Source of the DNA: Companilactobacillus formosensis
GTDB lineage: Bacteria > Bacillota > Bacilli > Lactobacillales > Lactobacillaceae
Direction: 5' to 3'
NCBI RefSeq assembly: GCF_005405305.1
Contig: NZ_BJDU01000002.1
Span: 295,194 to 359,193 of the forward strand
Length of the DNA stretch: 64,000 nucleotides
Made by a program: the position numbers and the translations under genes. Shown one piece after another: positions 56,064 through 64,000 of this stretch (position 1 is its first letter; the number at the start of each line of letters is the position of its first letter). The notes under the pieces are model-generated. The model was not told the origin of the DNA, did no database searches, and was given only the letters and a program-made list of their open reading frames with translations.

Positions 56064-56597
56064 ATGAGCTCAGTTTATATCAAGCGCGCACAAGTTTCAG
56101 ATCTAACAGAAATAATGAAAATCATCGGTCAAGCTCAAGCTATGCTAAAAGCTGATGGCAGCCCTCAATGGCAAAATGGCTATCCAGATACTGAGACTAT
56201 TAAAAACGACATTCTAGCCCAACAATGCTGGATTTTAATAGTCGATGGCAAGATTGCCGGAACAGCTACTTTAATCGTTGCTGATGACCCTAACTATCAC
56301 GACATTACCAACGGTCAATGGGAAAATAATACTGATCCATATGCTACAATTCACCGGATCGCTATCAACCCTGACTATGCCGGTCAACATTTAGGAAAAA
56401 TCTTTGTTTCTAATTTGATCAGTCACTCATATCAAAATGGCATCAGAAACTTCCGAATCGATACCCACCAATTGAACAAACGCATGCAAGCTCTCGCCAA
56501 GAGTTCTGGTTATGTTCACCGTGGTAAAATTTATGTTTCCGAACCAGCTGTCAATCACGAAGACAATGCCCGTCTAGCTTTTGAATTAAATTTATAA
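56064..56597 (+). CDS. GNAT family N-acetyltransferase
   Basis: A 177-aa acetyltransferase. The acetyl-CoA binding region reads IHRIAINPDYAGQHLGKIFVSNLI (about 95-118), where the usual RxxGxG appears as YAGQHLGK. The first third, AQAMLKADGSPQWQNGYPD, matches a common lactobacillar GNAT group. The substrate is unknown. The ATG follows GGAGG. It lies between fruA and a convergent PTS-type gene, with terminators on both sides. Confidence 0.9.
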   Translation: MSSVYIKRAQVSDLTEIMKIIGQAQAMLKADGSPQWQNGYPDTETIKNDILAQQCWILIVDGKIAGTATLIVADDPNYHDITNGQWENNTDPYATIHRIAINPDYAGQHLGKIFVSNLISHSYQNGIRNFRIDTHQLNKRMQALAKSSGYVHRGKIYVSEPAVNHEDNARLAFELNL

Positions 56598-56608
56598 AAA
56601 AAGATACA

Positions 56609-56640
56609 AAAATAGGATGCAGCTATCTGCATCCTATTTA
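56609..56640. terminator. Bidirectional terminator
   Basis: AAATAGGATGCAG pairs perfectly with CTGCATCCTATTT around a four-base loop, between convergent GNAT and EIIC genes. Confidence 0.92.
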
Positions 56641-56651
56641 TTTTGCTCAAA

Positions 56652-58007
56652 TTAATTTGTCTCTGATTGATAAGCTAAATTACGTTTTTTCATTCTGCTT
56701 CGATACCAGAAGAAAAGTAATAAGTAAACGACAATTGCAGCAGCAGTCAAAGCGATAAATTTCAAATCACCAGATGAAGATTTACCAATCATGATTGCCA
56801 ACAATTGTTCGATTGGACCCTCTTTGGTAGCAGAACCAATCATCCCTATATTCGTATCATTTAATAAAATATTCTTAAACATCGAAGTAATAAATGGTGC
56901 TGTCAAAGTAGCTGACCACAAGAAGATTGGAATTTCCACTACCCCAATAACTATCATTCGAAAGACCTTTCCACGTGTTACGACCAATAACGATGGTGTA
57001 ATACCCATGGCAATCAAACCACCCAAAGGAATAATACGATTACCTGGTAACAAGAAGGCTTCGATAATTAAGCAAGGTGCCAATATATTAGCCACTGACC
57101 AAACTTCAGGTCGACTGGACAAAAAGGCCCAGTCCAAACCAACAAAGCTCATATTAACGCCATGCTTGTTCAAATGATCAGTGATGACTTTAATAATTGG
57201 ATCAAGCGATGAAGTCAACCATGAACCGATAAGATTGAACAATTCCATGAAAGCTCCTAGTAAAAATGCTAATCCAAAAATATCTTTCAAACTGATTTGT
57301 CCGAATAGACCAATTAATATTCCTAGGAAAAATCCAGTCGCAAATTTAGAACTCCAAAAACCAACTGCTTTGTTTAATTTAGTTGAATTAAAATTAACTT
57401 TATCAATTCCTGGAATCAAGTTACAGATCTCATCCAGCAACATTACGATGGGATTCATCAAGTAATTCATGTGAGTTGAAGTCATTGGACCCTTTTGATC
57501 GTTCATCAAGTCATTAAAAGTTGGTTTCATCAAATCAGAATTAATAAACTTCAAAATTCCTAAGGCAATTACAAAAATCAAGCTGACAACGATATTTGCA
57601 CCCATGTACATCGCTAATAGACCCACGAATGACAAGTGCCAAATATCGAAGACATCGACGTCTAAAGTCTTCGTAACATGATAATGCAACAAAATCACAT
57701 TAACAATCATCATAACTAATAAAACTAGTAGATTGTAAGCTGAACTCCATGTGATAATAGCTGCCGGTGTCCAACCCAAATCAATTACATCTAAATTTAA
57801 GCCCGTTTTTGCCACTAATTTAGCAATGTCGGGATTATAAGTTTGCATCAATAACGACACTAACGAAGTCGTTGCCATAATAGCAATTAAAAATTTAATA
57901 ATGCTTTCCACTATTTTGGTAAAGTGCGTTTTGCCGATTATCATAACGATGATCAACAAGATACAGACAACACTCAACCCATTAGCAAAGGTAAAAAAAT
58001 TCATCAA
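56652..58007 (-). CDS. PTS EIIC component, galactitol (Gat) type, orphan
   Basis: A 451-aa membrane protein with about 11 helices in the GatC/SgcC style. Signature parts are the NYLMNPIVMLLDEICNLIPGIDKVNF loop (about 181-206), WSSKFATGFFLGILIGL (about 218-234) and LLPGNRIIPLGGLIAMG (about 318-334). True Gat systems need separate EIIA and EIIB proteins; none is encoded in this window, so this is an orphan permease that either borrows partners or works without phosphorylation. A perfect palindrome lies about 40 bases upstream of the start. The start is the first of two ATGs. Confidence 0.86.
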   Translation of the reverse strand: MMNFFTFANGLSVVCILLIIVMIIGKTHFTKIVESIIKFLIAIMATTSLVSLLMQTYNPDIAKLVAKTGLNLDVIDLGWTPAAIITWSSAYNLLVLLVMMIVNVILLHYHVTKTLDVDVFDIWHLSFVGLLAMYMGANIVVSLIFVIALGILKFINSDLMKPTFNDLMNDQKGPMTSTHMNYLMNPIVMLLDEICNLIPGIDKVNFNSTKLNKAVGFWSSKFATGFFLGILIGLFGQISLKDIFGLAFLLGAFMELFNLIGSWLTSSLDPIIKVITDHLNKHGVNMSFVGLDWAFLSSRPEVWSVANILAPCLIIEAFLLPGNRIIPLGGLIAMGITPSLLVVTRGKVFRMIVIGVVEIPIFLWSATLTAPFITSMFKNILLNDTNIGMIGSATKEGPIEQLLAIMIGKSSSGDLKFIALTAAAIVVYLLLFFWYRSRMKKRNLAYQSETN

Positions 58008-58046
58008 TAGTATCCCCCCTCGACCTTTTAATTATCTCACTAGATT

Positions 58047-58058
58047 TGCTTGCAAGCA
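58047..58058. promoter_or_regulatory. Palindrome upstream of the orphan EIIC gene
   Basis: TGCTTGCAAGCA is a perfect 12-base inverted repeat between two divergent genes, nearest to the EIIC start. It is a candidate operator; no regulator gene is adjacent. Confidence 0.4.
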
Positions 58059-58129
58059 CTAACAAAAATATTTAATATAATTACTTTTTTCCCTTTTCAT
58101 TGTTTGTTGATATATCATGATATTTTTAC

Positions 58130-58157
58130 TTCACAATGCCAATTTCCTTGCTATACT
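58130..58157 (+). promoter_or_regulatory. Promoter of the SLAP surface protein gene
   Basis: TTCACA (58130-58135), a 16-base spacer and TATACT (58152-58157). The predicted leader includes a TTCAAG/CTTGAA inverted repeat around 58169-58186. Confidence 0.5.
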
Positions 58158-58219
58158 TGTAACTGCTTTCAAGGAAAACTTGAAGAAACCCCCTACCACA
58201 AAACGCAAGGAGTTTTATT

Positions 58220-60109
58220 ATGAAAAAACAAACAACTATCTTACTATCAGCTTTAATCCTAACTGGCTTTTGTAGTCCAATAATTCAAACAACTAATACT
58301 CAAGCTGCAATTGTTAGAAATGTCACCGATATGGTTCCTTCAGGAAAGGTTCTCCATTTTGGTGAAAAATTTGAATTATCTGACTTAAAAGAAGAAGCTT
58401 GTATCCCTATCAAAGCTTATGCTGAGACTGGACAATACCTAGAAACTGGATATGTCAAATTGAATCAACGTAATATCTGGGATCTTAAAGCAGGCAAGGA
58501 AATCGGTGTTGGTGCACCAAGCATTTATACTAAATCCAATTGGGGTGGACATTTAGAATATGAAGCTTTAAACGTCAACTTAAGAATGACTTACGACAAT
58601 AATACTAAAACCTTTACCCTGTTTGATAACGGCAAGCCAATAACTACCATAACGTGTGAAGTTTACGAAGGCTCAGCCAGAATCCATTACGTTCTAAAAG
58701 ACACCAACGAAGAAATTTATACCCATGAACAAGAACAAGTTTTGCAGTACAAAGATTTCCCTTCTGAAGAAACCTTTATGGTTGAACCTCTAAAAAAAAT
58801 TTACGACGCTCCTGAACCGGTTGGTTACTTTGATGCTTACGATATGGACTTTGAAGCTTTAGCAAACTGGAATCCTTTTGAGTCTGACAATGATGAAGAC
58901 GATGTTGACTTTGATAGTCCAATAATTGAAAAATACAATCGTAAAGAAATCGACAAAGATCACGGAACAGAATTTACCGTTTATTTAGAAAAAGCTAAGC
59001 CTTATACGATTAATTTTAAAGTTTATCTAGACAATAAACCCTACTTCTCCAAAAAAGTTACTGGAGAACTACATGGCGCTATTCCACTTCAGGACGAACC
59101 TAAAATGCCTGATAGCAAAGTAGCCACTTTGAACAAAAATAAAACTGCCATGAGTACAATCAACGAATATGTACCTCAACTTGGTACTTCTATCCAAACT
59201 GGTTCAATTCTTCACAGCAAAATCTTTAATCAAAACTTTGGTAAAATTGGTGCCGCAAGTACTGTCGATGGTCAACCTAACTTTTTAAATACTGGTATCT
59301 ACGGTATCAGTGGCGAGTCTCTTGAAGATGGTAAAGTTTTCGTTAACGATGATAACGCTGGTCGCACAACGACTTTAGAGTTATATTACGAATCTAACCA
59401 AGCCGATGAAACTCCTGATTCTTCAGTCACTTCCGATGTTACAATTGAATCCAATTTAGGTAAACAAGTAGTAAAAAATGTTACTGGTAAAATTGGTGAA
59501 AACATTAAAGTCACTGTTCCTCAAAAAGATGGTTATGTTGCTGATAAAACTACTGTAACAGCTCACGTCAATTCAGATGGAAAAATTATAACTGAAGAAA
59601 AAGTTACCTACACTAAGAAAAATACTAGTGAAGAAAAGCCTAATAACAATAATCAAAATAACAATCCAAATGGCAACAACACTGATTCCAACCTACCAAG
59701 CCATTACAACGGTTTAGTCGGGACAATGAAAAAACCAGTTGATCTTTATGACTTCAACAATGGTCAAATGACTAAAAATAAACAACGTCAATTAGCCGAT
59801 CACACGGATTGGAAAGTTGATCAAATCATTACCTTAAAAGGTGTCAAATACTATCGTGTTGCCACTAACGAATGGGTCAAAGATAGTGATATCTATCGTT
59901 ATGTTGCTCAAAAAGGTATCGTTAATACTAAAGACGTTGAAGTAACCTATTTAGCAGATGTTGAAGACAAATTAATCAATAACCGTGGTCTTGCCGCCAA
60001 CACTGCTTGGAAATACGACCGTATAGCTTACCTAGGTGCCAACGAAACAAAATACTATCGTGTTGCCACTAATGAATTCGTCAAAGCTTCTGATGTAATA
60101 AATAACTAA
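58220..60109 (+). CDS. Surface protein with MucBP-like and two SLAP domains
   Basis: A 629-aa exported protein. The signal peptide ends near NTQAAIV (about residue 30). A large N-terminal region (30-400) of beta-rich sequence with an acidic patch (ESDNDEDDVDFDS, about 221-233) matches no family I know. A MucBP-like module follows (about 403-475, VTIESNLGKQVVKNVTGKIG). Then comes an asparagine-rich linker and two C-terminal SLAP repeats, each ending YYRVATNEWVKDSD or YYRVATNEFVKASD. SLAP domains bind wall polymers, so anchoring is non-covalent; no LPxTG. An AAGGAG site precedes the start. Function probably adhesion, inferred from the domains. Confidence 0.87.
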   Translation: MKKQTTILLSALILTGFCSPIIQTTNTQAAIVRNVTDMVPSGKVLHFGEKFELSDLKEEACIPIKAYAETGQYLETGYVKLNQRNIWDLKAGKEIGVGAPSIYTKSNWGGHLEYEALNVNLRMTYDNNTKTFTLFDNGKPITTITCEVYEGSARIHYVLKDTNEEIYTHEQEQVLQYKDFPSEETFMVEPLKKIYDAPEPVGYFDAYDMDFEALANWNPFESDNDEDDVDFDSPIIEKYNRKEIDKDHGTEFTVYLEKAKPYTINFKVYLDNKPYFSKKVTGELHGAIPLQDEPKMPDSKVATLNKNKTAMSTINEYVPQLGTSIQTGSILHSKIFNQNFGKIGAASTVDGQPNFLNTGIYGISGESLEDGKVFVNDDNAGRTTTLELYYESNQADETPDSSVTSDVTIESNLGKQVVKNVTGKIGENIKVTVPQKDGYVADKTTVTAHVNSDGKIITEEKVTYTKKNTSEEKPNNNNQNNNPNGNNTDSNLPSHYNGLVGTMKKPVDLYDFNNGQMTKNKQRQLADHTDWKVDQIITLKGVKYYRVATNEWVKDSDIYRYVAQKGIVNTKDVEVTYLADVEDKLINNRGLAANTAWKYDRIAYLGANETKYYRVATNEFVKASDVINN

Positions 60110-60123
60110 ATATTTTCTGTAGC

Positions 60124-60154
60124 AAAAAAGTCGCCCTATTTGGACGACTTTTTG
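60124..60154. terminator. Bidirectional terminator
   Basis: AAAAAGTCGCCC pairs with GGACGACTTTTT between the convergent SLAP-protein and map genes. Confidence 0.88.
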
Positions 60155-60162
60155 TTTTGAAC

Positions 60163-61002
60163 TTATTTATTTTGATTGTGTTCCTTAAGGTAATCGCGAG
60201 CCCAAGCTAAGTATTTCTCATCTTCGGCAGCATCTTGTGACGTCAAAATTTCAGGACCATTTTCAGTAATTGCTAAAGTATGTTCATATTGAGCAGACCA
60301 TGAACCATCAGCACTAGCATAATAAATCCAATCATCATTAGGGTCCTTCAAAGAACGATCGACGATTTCCCAAGTACCTTCATTGATCATAGGTTCAATA
60401 GTAATTGTCATACCATTCTTCAAACGCAAGCCACGACCAGGTTCACCATAATGCAAAACATCTGGTTCCTCGTGCATTGTAGGTCCAATTCCGTGTCCAC
60501 ATAACTCACGAACATCTCCATAGCCGTGCTTATCTTCAGTATAGTGTTGAATTGCATAACCGATATCACCTAAACGATTGCCGGCAACACTTTGAGCAAT
60601 TCCTAAATAAAGTGACTTCTTAGTAACTTCCATCAAGTCAGATGTTTCTTGACTAACGGAACCAACGGCATAACTCCAGCATGAATCACTTTCGTAACCT
60701 TTATAATTGACGGTCATATCTACTTTAACAATGTCACCCTCATGCAAAATCAAATCTTTACGAGGTGTCCCATGAGCAACTTCATCATTAACATCAACGC
60801 AAGTTGCATATTTATAACCTTCAAATCCTTTTTCTGAAGGTGTAGCACCATGACTTACAATATAGTCATTAGCAAATTCTTCAATGGAGTATGCTGAAAT
60901 TCCTGGTTTGATAATATCGCGAAGTCCCAAATGTACTCCGGCCAAAATCTTACCAGATTCACGCATTCCTTCTATTTCTCGTTGTGATTTTAATGTAATC
61001 AT
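60163..61002 (-). CDS. map: Methionine aminopeptidase, type I
   Basis: Removes the initiator methionine from nascent proteins. 279 aa, somewhat longer than the usual 250, with about 25 extra residues at the C-terminus. The pita-bread metal ligands are visible: DVNDEVAHG, KVDMTVNYKGYESDSCW (about 92-108), the GHGIGPTMHEEP histidines (about 168-180), the Glu in TIEPMIN and the Glu in QYEHTLAI. It follows uvrC in the same direction, 17 bases away, with a GGGGGA ribosome site. Confidence 0.96.
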   Translation of the reverse strand: MITLKSQREIEGMRESGKILAGVHLGLRDIIKPGISAYSIEEFANDYIVSHGATPSEKGFEGYKYATCVDVNDEVAHGTPRKDLILHEGDIVKVDMTVNYKGYESDSCWSYAVGSVSQETSDLMEVTKKSLYLGIAQSVAGNRLGDIGYAIQHYTEDKHGYGDVRELCGHGIGPTMHEEPDVLHYGEPGRGLRLKNGMTITIEPMINEGTWEIVDRSLKDPNDDWIYYASADGSWSAQYEHTLAITENGPEILTSQDAAEDEKYLAWARDYLKEHNQNK

Positions 61003-61019
61003 CTAATATCCCCCAATTT

Positions 61020-62837
61020 TTAACCTTTATGATATTTCTTATGAAAATCTGTACTAGCTAACGTAATTTTAATTGTCTGTGCGGTAGTCTTAGGAATACC
61101 CAAATCAGTCAACTGCTCAACTGTGGCTTCCTTCATCTTCTTAACAGAACCAAATTTTTTCAGTAATTTAGTTCGAGTTTTGGGTCCAACACCTTGAATA
61201 TTGTCAAGCTGTGAAGATAAGGCATTCTTACTGCGAGTCTTGCGATGAAAAGTAATTGCAAAGCGGTGGACTTCATCTTGAATCCTTTGCAACAAATAAA
61301 AACCTTGACTCTTTCTATCCAGTGGCACTTCAACACCATTTTCACCGACAATCAAATGCGATGTATTATGATGATCATCCTTGACCATCCCGGCTACTGG
61401 AATATCAATTCCTAATTCATTGACCAAAACATCCATAACAACACGCAATTCAATGATACCACCATCCATTAAGATTAAATCCGGTAATGGGTGATTTTCT
61501 TTGATTAATCGTGAATAGCGTCGATAAATTACCTCACGAGTATTAGCAGCTTCATCAGCACCAGATTGATGTTCAACTTCGCCTTTGATCTTATACTTAC
61601 GATAGCCACTCTTCTCAGGGCGACCATCTTTAAACATGACCATGGCTGAAACTGGACTAGTTCCTTGAATGTGCGAATGGTCAAATGATTCAATAATATG
61701 GCCATATGGTAAATCCAAAGCCTCAAAAATTTGTTTTTGTGCTCCATAAGTCTGACGATTGTCGAGTTCCATTAAACGAAACTTCTCTTGTAAGACCAAT
61801 TTAGAATTTTCAGCTGCCATATCCATTAAATCCTTCTTTTGACCACGTTGTGGCGTCCTAAAAGGAATATTCAAAACTTGAGATAAAGTATCTTTATCCA
61901 AATTATCAGGAACTAAAATTTCTTTAGGCAAAACTTGATTACGACGATTATAAAATTGCAGTATAAACGTCGATAATTCCTCTTCGGGAGTATTGATACA
62001 GGCAAAAACCTTTTTTTCACGTTTCATCAGACGAGCTTGACGAATGAAGAAGATTTGAATTGAAATCCAACCTTTTTCAACGTAATAATTAAAAATATCT
62101 CTTGGTGTACTGTCATTGGAAATAATTTTTTGCTTCTCAACAGTTGTTTCAATGTACTTGATTTGATCACGTAATTCAGCAGCACGTTCAAATTCCATTT
62201 TTTCAGATGCTTGGGACATTTTTTCTTCAAGCTGATGCTTGATTTCTCCAACATTGCCGCCTAAAAATTTTTTGATTTTTTCAATTTGAGCATCGTATTC
62301 AGACTTAGGCACTGTTTTAAAACAAGCACCCAAACATTGTCCCATATGATAATACAAACAAGGACGACCTAAATTTCCTTGACATCTTCTTAAAGGATAA
62401 ACTTTTTGTAAAAAATTCAAGGTATTGGAAGCTGCCCAAACGTTCGGATAGGGGCCAAAGTAATAAGCACCGTCTTTTTTTACCAATCCAGTGATTTCCA
62501 TTTTAGGATCACGTTCATTGGTAATTTTGATATACGGATACCCCGTACCACGCTTCAATTTGATGTTGTAATAAGGTTGATGTTTTTGAATCAATGTTAT
62601 TTCTAGCAAAAACGCTTCTTTATCATTAGAAGTAATAATAGTTTCAAAATCTCTAATTTCAGAGACTAATCGTGCTGTTTTACCTTCATGTGAACTTTTA
62701 AAATATGATCGAACACGATTTTTTAAATTTTTAGCTTTACCAACGTAGATAATCTTGGAATTGATATCTTTCATTAAATAACAACCCGGACGCGGTGGCA
62801 AAAGACTTAATTTATGTTCAAGATATTCAGTTGCCAA
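61020..62837 (-). CDS. uvrC: Excinuclease ABC subunit C
   Basis: Makes the dual incisions in nucleotide excision repair after UvrAB locate damage. 605 aa. The GIY-YIG-type N-terminal domain (PGCYLMKDINSKIIYVGKAKNLKNRVRSYF) cuts the 3' side. A four-cysteine region (RRCQGNLGRPCLYYHMGQCLGAC, about 150-172) and the UVR helix pair (about 204-238) follow. The RNase H-like domain makes the 5' cut, and the C-terminal helix-hairpin-helix is at 545-600. The start is TTG behind GGGAGGG. It is followed by map. Confidence 0.97.
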   Translation of the reverse strand: MATEYLEHKLSLLPPRPGCYLMKDINSKIIYVGKAKNLKNRVRSYFKSSHEGKTARLVSEIRDFETIITSNDKEAFLLEITLIQKHQPYYNIKLKRGTGYPYIKITNERDPKMEITGLVKKDGAYYFGPYPNVWAASNTLNFLQKVYPLRRCQGNLGRPCLYYHMGQCLGACFKTVPKSEYDAQIEKIKKFLGGNVGEIKHQLEEKMSQASEKMEFERAAELRDQIKYIETTVEKQKIISNDSTPRDIFNYYVEKGWISIQIFFIRQARLMKREKKVFACINTPEEELSTFILQFYNRRNQVLPKEILVPDNLDKDTLSQVLNIPFRTPQRGQKKDLMDMAAENSKLVLQEKFRLMELDNRQTYGAQKQIFEALDLPYGHIIESFDHSHIQGTSPVSAMVMFKDGRPEKSGYRKYKIKGEVEHQSGADEAANTREVIYRRYSRLIKENHPLPDLILMDGGIIELRVVMDVLVNELGIDIPVAGMVKDDHHNTSHLIVGENGVEVPLDRKSQGFYLLQRIQDEVHRFAITFHRKTRSKNALSSQLDNIQGVGPKTRTKLLKKFGSVKKMKEATVEQLTDLGIPKTTAQTIKITLASTDFHKKYHKG

Positions 62838-62936
62838 TGAAAATATCCCTCCCTTTTAATACTAGACTTATTTAATCTTAATTTAATCTAAATAATTGTC
62901 AAATTAACTGCCATATCTGTAATTTGAGCAATTTAT

Positions 62937-62964
62937 TTGAAAATATATATTTTTGTTATATAAT
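62937..62964 (+). promoter_or_regulatory. Promoter of the CHRD-like gene
   Basis: TTGAAA (62937-62942), a 16-base spacer and TATAAT (62959-62964), 50 bases before the start codon. Confidence 0.65.
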
Positions 62965-63013
62965 TCATTGTGTAAAATTGATTCGTACAAAATTAATTAA
63001 GAAGGTATTTATT

Positions 63014-63571
63014 ATGACAAAAAAATATATTGCTAAAATTGTTCCTTTAAATGCAGACTATATTGGCGTATCTGCCCACGGTCAAGCTGAATTCACTGAA
63101 AGCGACAATAATCTACACATTAAAATTGAAATGTTTGATACTCCAGCTAACACACAACATTGGGAACATTTCCACGGCTTCCCTGATGGAAAAGATGCCC
63201 AAATCGCAACTATGGACCAAGATATCAATCATGACAACTTAGTTGATTTACCAGAAACTGAAGCTGTCTCAGGTACAACCATGGTTCCATTTGACAACGC
63301 CCCTCAAGATATGAATATTCCTAATGACAATTATCCAACCTCTGATGCTAATGGTTATTTCGCCTATGAAAAAGATGTTCCTTTAGATGCTTTGAAGAGA
63401 CAATTCAAAGAAGTCTTTGGAACAGACGATTTGGAATTAGACAAGCGTGTCATCTATGTTCACGGTGTCCCACAAGATCTTAAATTACCAGTTTCAGTAG
63501 CTGGAGAGGTTGGTAACTACGATGCTCATGTTACATTACCAATTGCTACTGGAAAGATTGAAAAAGCTTAA
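63014..63571 (+). CDS. CHRD-like conserved protein, 185 aa
   Basis: A soluble protein without a signal peptide. It carries the pattern of a widespread uncharacterised family related to CHRD domains: a GQAEFTE strand (about 19-25), the histidine-rich TQHWEHFHGFPDGKDAQIATMDQDIN segment (about 47-72), the SGTTMVPF motif near 87, and RVIYVHGVPQ near 148. The histidines suggest metal or substrate binding but no activity is established to my knowledge. The ATG at 63014 with AAGGT is preferred over an unsupported 30-codon extension that runs through the promoter. Confidence 0.8.
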   Translation: MTKKYIAKIVPLNADYIGVSAHGQAEFTESDNNLHIKIEMFDTPANTQHWEHFHGFPDGKDAQIATMDQDINHDNLVDLPETEAVSGTTMVPFDNAPQDMNIPNDNYPTSDANGYFAYEKDVPLDALKRQFKEVFGTDDLELDKRVIYVHGVPQDLKLPVSVAGEVGNYDAHVTLPIATGKIEKA

Positions 63572-63579
63572 GCAGATAT

Positions 63580-63608
63580 TTGTTATTTATTCAAAAAGGT
63601 TTTATAAT
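63580..63608 (+). promoter_or_regulatory. Promoter of the 44-aa protein gene
   Basis: TTGTTA (63580-63585), a 17-base spacer and a consensus TATAAT (63603-63608), 39 bases before the start. Confidence 0.75.
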
Positions 63609-63647
63609 GTAGTTAATTATAAAGAAACCTGAAAGGGGCTGATACCG

Positions 63648-63782
63648 ATGGGCCTAACAGTGAAACGTGAAAGTGATTTTGGCAGTTTATTTGATAAGTT
63701 TGCCTCTCTTCCCGATGATGTAAAAGAAAACGTAAAACGCGTAGATTCTGCAGATAAAAAATCTTCAAAAGATAAAAAATAA
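63648..63782 (+). CDS. SPJ_0845-like small protein, 44 aa
   Basis: A small ORF reading MGLTVKRESDFGSLFDKFAS, continuing LPDDVKENVKR and ending in a lysine-rich tail (DKKSSKDKK). A strong AAAGGGG site and a consensus promoter precede it. The MGLT start, the LFDKFASLP helix and the size match the small SPJ_0845 family found in streptococci, enterococci and lactobacilli, whose function is unknown. It is a single-gene unit; a hairpin terminator lies about 85 bases further on. Confidence 0.75.
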   Translation: MGLTVKRESDFGSLFDKFASLPDDVKENVKRVDSADKKSSKDKK

Positions 63783-63866
63783 ACTTCTCTTGTTTAGTGT
63801 TGCTTCTCGAAAGCGACTGCCATTTATTTTACTATTTCTTTAACGAGAATCCTTTTGATGAAAAAG

Positions 63867-63899
63867 AAAGACCTAGAACATTAAGTTCTAGGCCTTTTT
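63867..63899. terminator. Terminator hairpin downstream of the 44-aa gene
   Basis: AAAGACCTAGAAC pairs with GTTCTAGGCCTTT, followed by Ts on the plus strand and preceded by A-rich sequence. Confidence 0.8.
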
Positions 63900-63938
63900 A
63901 TGGGTCTAAGTCAAATCATGTTGGTAAGACCTTTTACT

Positions 63939-63975
63939 AAGAATCATGCCTTAATTGGTATGGTTCTTTTTCTTT
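63939..63975 (+). terminator. Second terminator-like hairpin near the right edge
   Basis: AAGAATCATGCC pairs with GGTATGGTTCTT (one A-C mismatch plus G-T pairs), followed by TTTCTTT. It may serve a convergent gene beyond the window. Confidence 0.5.
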
Positions 63976-64000
63976 ACGCTCTTATAAGTTGAATACGCAT

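Noticed and set aside
58158..58171. TGTAACTGCTTTCA considered as a cre site before the SLAP gene
   Set aside because: The central CG is lost and two consensus positions fail.
63900..64000. Possible end of a leftward gene at the right edge
   Set aside because: A short open frame ends near 63952, but about 50 bases are too few to identify a protein.

Overview
The window looks like a chromosomal segment of a low-GC, facultatively homofermentative member of the Lactobacillaceae. The closest feel is the Companilactobacillus (farciminis/alimentarius) group; that placement is an inference from protein style and gene order, not a database match. Supporting signs are a 316-aa thymidylate synthase, pfkA-pyk, a cysteine-free L32, SLAP- and WxL-type surface proteins, CcpA-like cre sites, and T-box and FMN riboswitches. 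No rRNA, tRNA, CRISPR array, insertion sequence or phage gene was seen. Most of the window is core chromosome, with two accessory patches.

Region 1 (1-5.1 kb, leftward): ABC-F ATPase, thyA and folA, two small unknown genes, and cca. Region 2 (5.4-14.2 kb, accessory): a plant-glycoside locus of two leftward operons and an AraC-type regulator. One operon encodes a ROK sugar kinase, a GH1 enzyme with a 6-phospho-glycoside signature, and a SemiSWEET facilitator. The other encodes a cytosolic GH78 alpha-L-rhamnosidase, an MFS importer and an esterase, behind a cre-like site. There is no PTS permease here, so a route of import, phosphorylation in the cytoplasm and phosphoglucoside hydrolysis is plausible. 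Region 3 (14.4-20.2 kb): unknown proteins, a lipoprotein behind a possible coupled mini-ORF, a second ROK kinase, and a large lectin-like WxL surface protein.

Region 4 (20.2-33.3 kb, leftward core): an NhaC-type transporter behind a T-box (probably tyrosine) and a 37-aa tyrosine-rich ORF; then a TPR protein, hup, der, cmk, a LysM surface protein, FMN-riboswitch-controlled ribU, lepB, rluB-scpB-scpA-ribT-xerD, and cvfB. rpsA is not between cmk and der, where it often lies. Region 5 (33.5-38.2 kb, rightward): a zinc alcohol dehydrogenase and an ABC transporter/histidine kinase/response regulator operon with TGACA/TGTCA repeats upstream.

Region 6 (38.2-52.1 kb, mostly leftward): a GalT-like protein, pfkA-pyk with a cre placed for activation, dnaE, a DUF2929 protein, a lipoprotein, rpmF, and an obg-oatA-like-rnz-SDR-lapA run. 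Region 7 (52.3-56.6 kb, rightward): fruR-fruK-fruA and a GNAT protein. Region 8 (56.6-64 kb): an orphan Gat-type EIIC, a SLAP/MucBP surface protein, map, uvrC, a CHRD-like protein and a 44-aa SPJ_0845-like protein.
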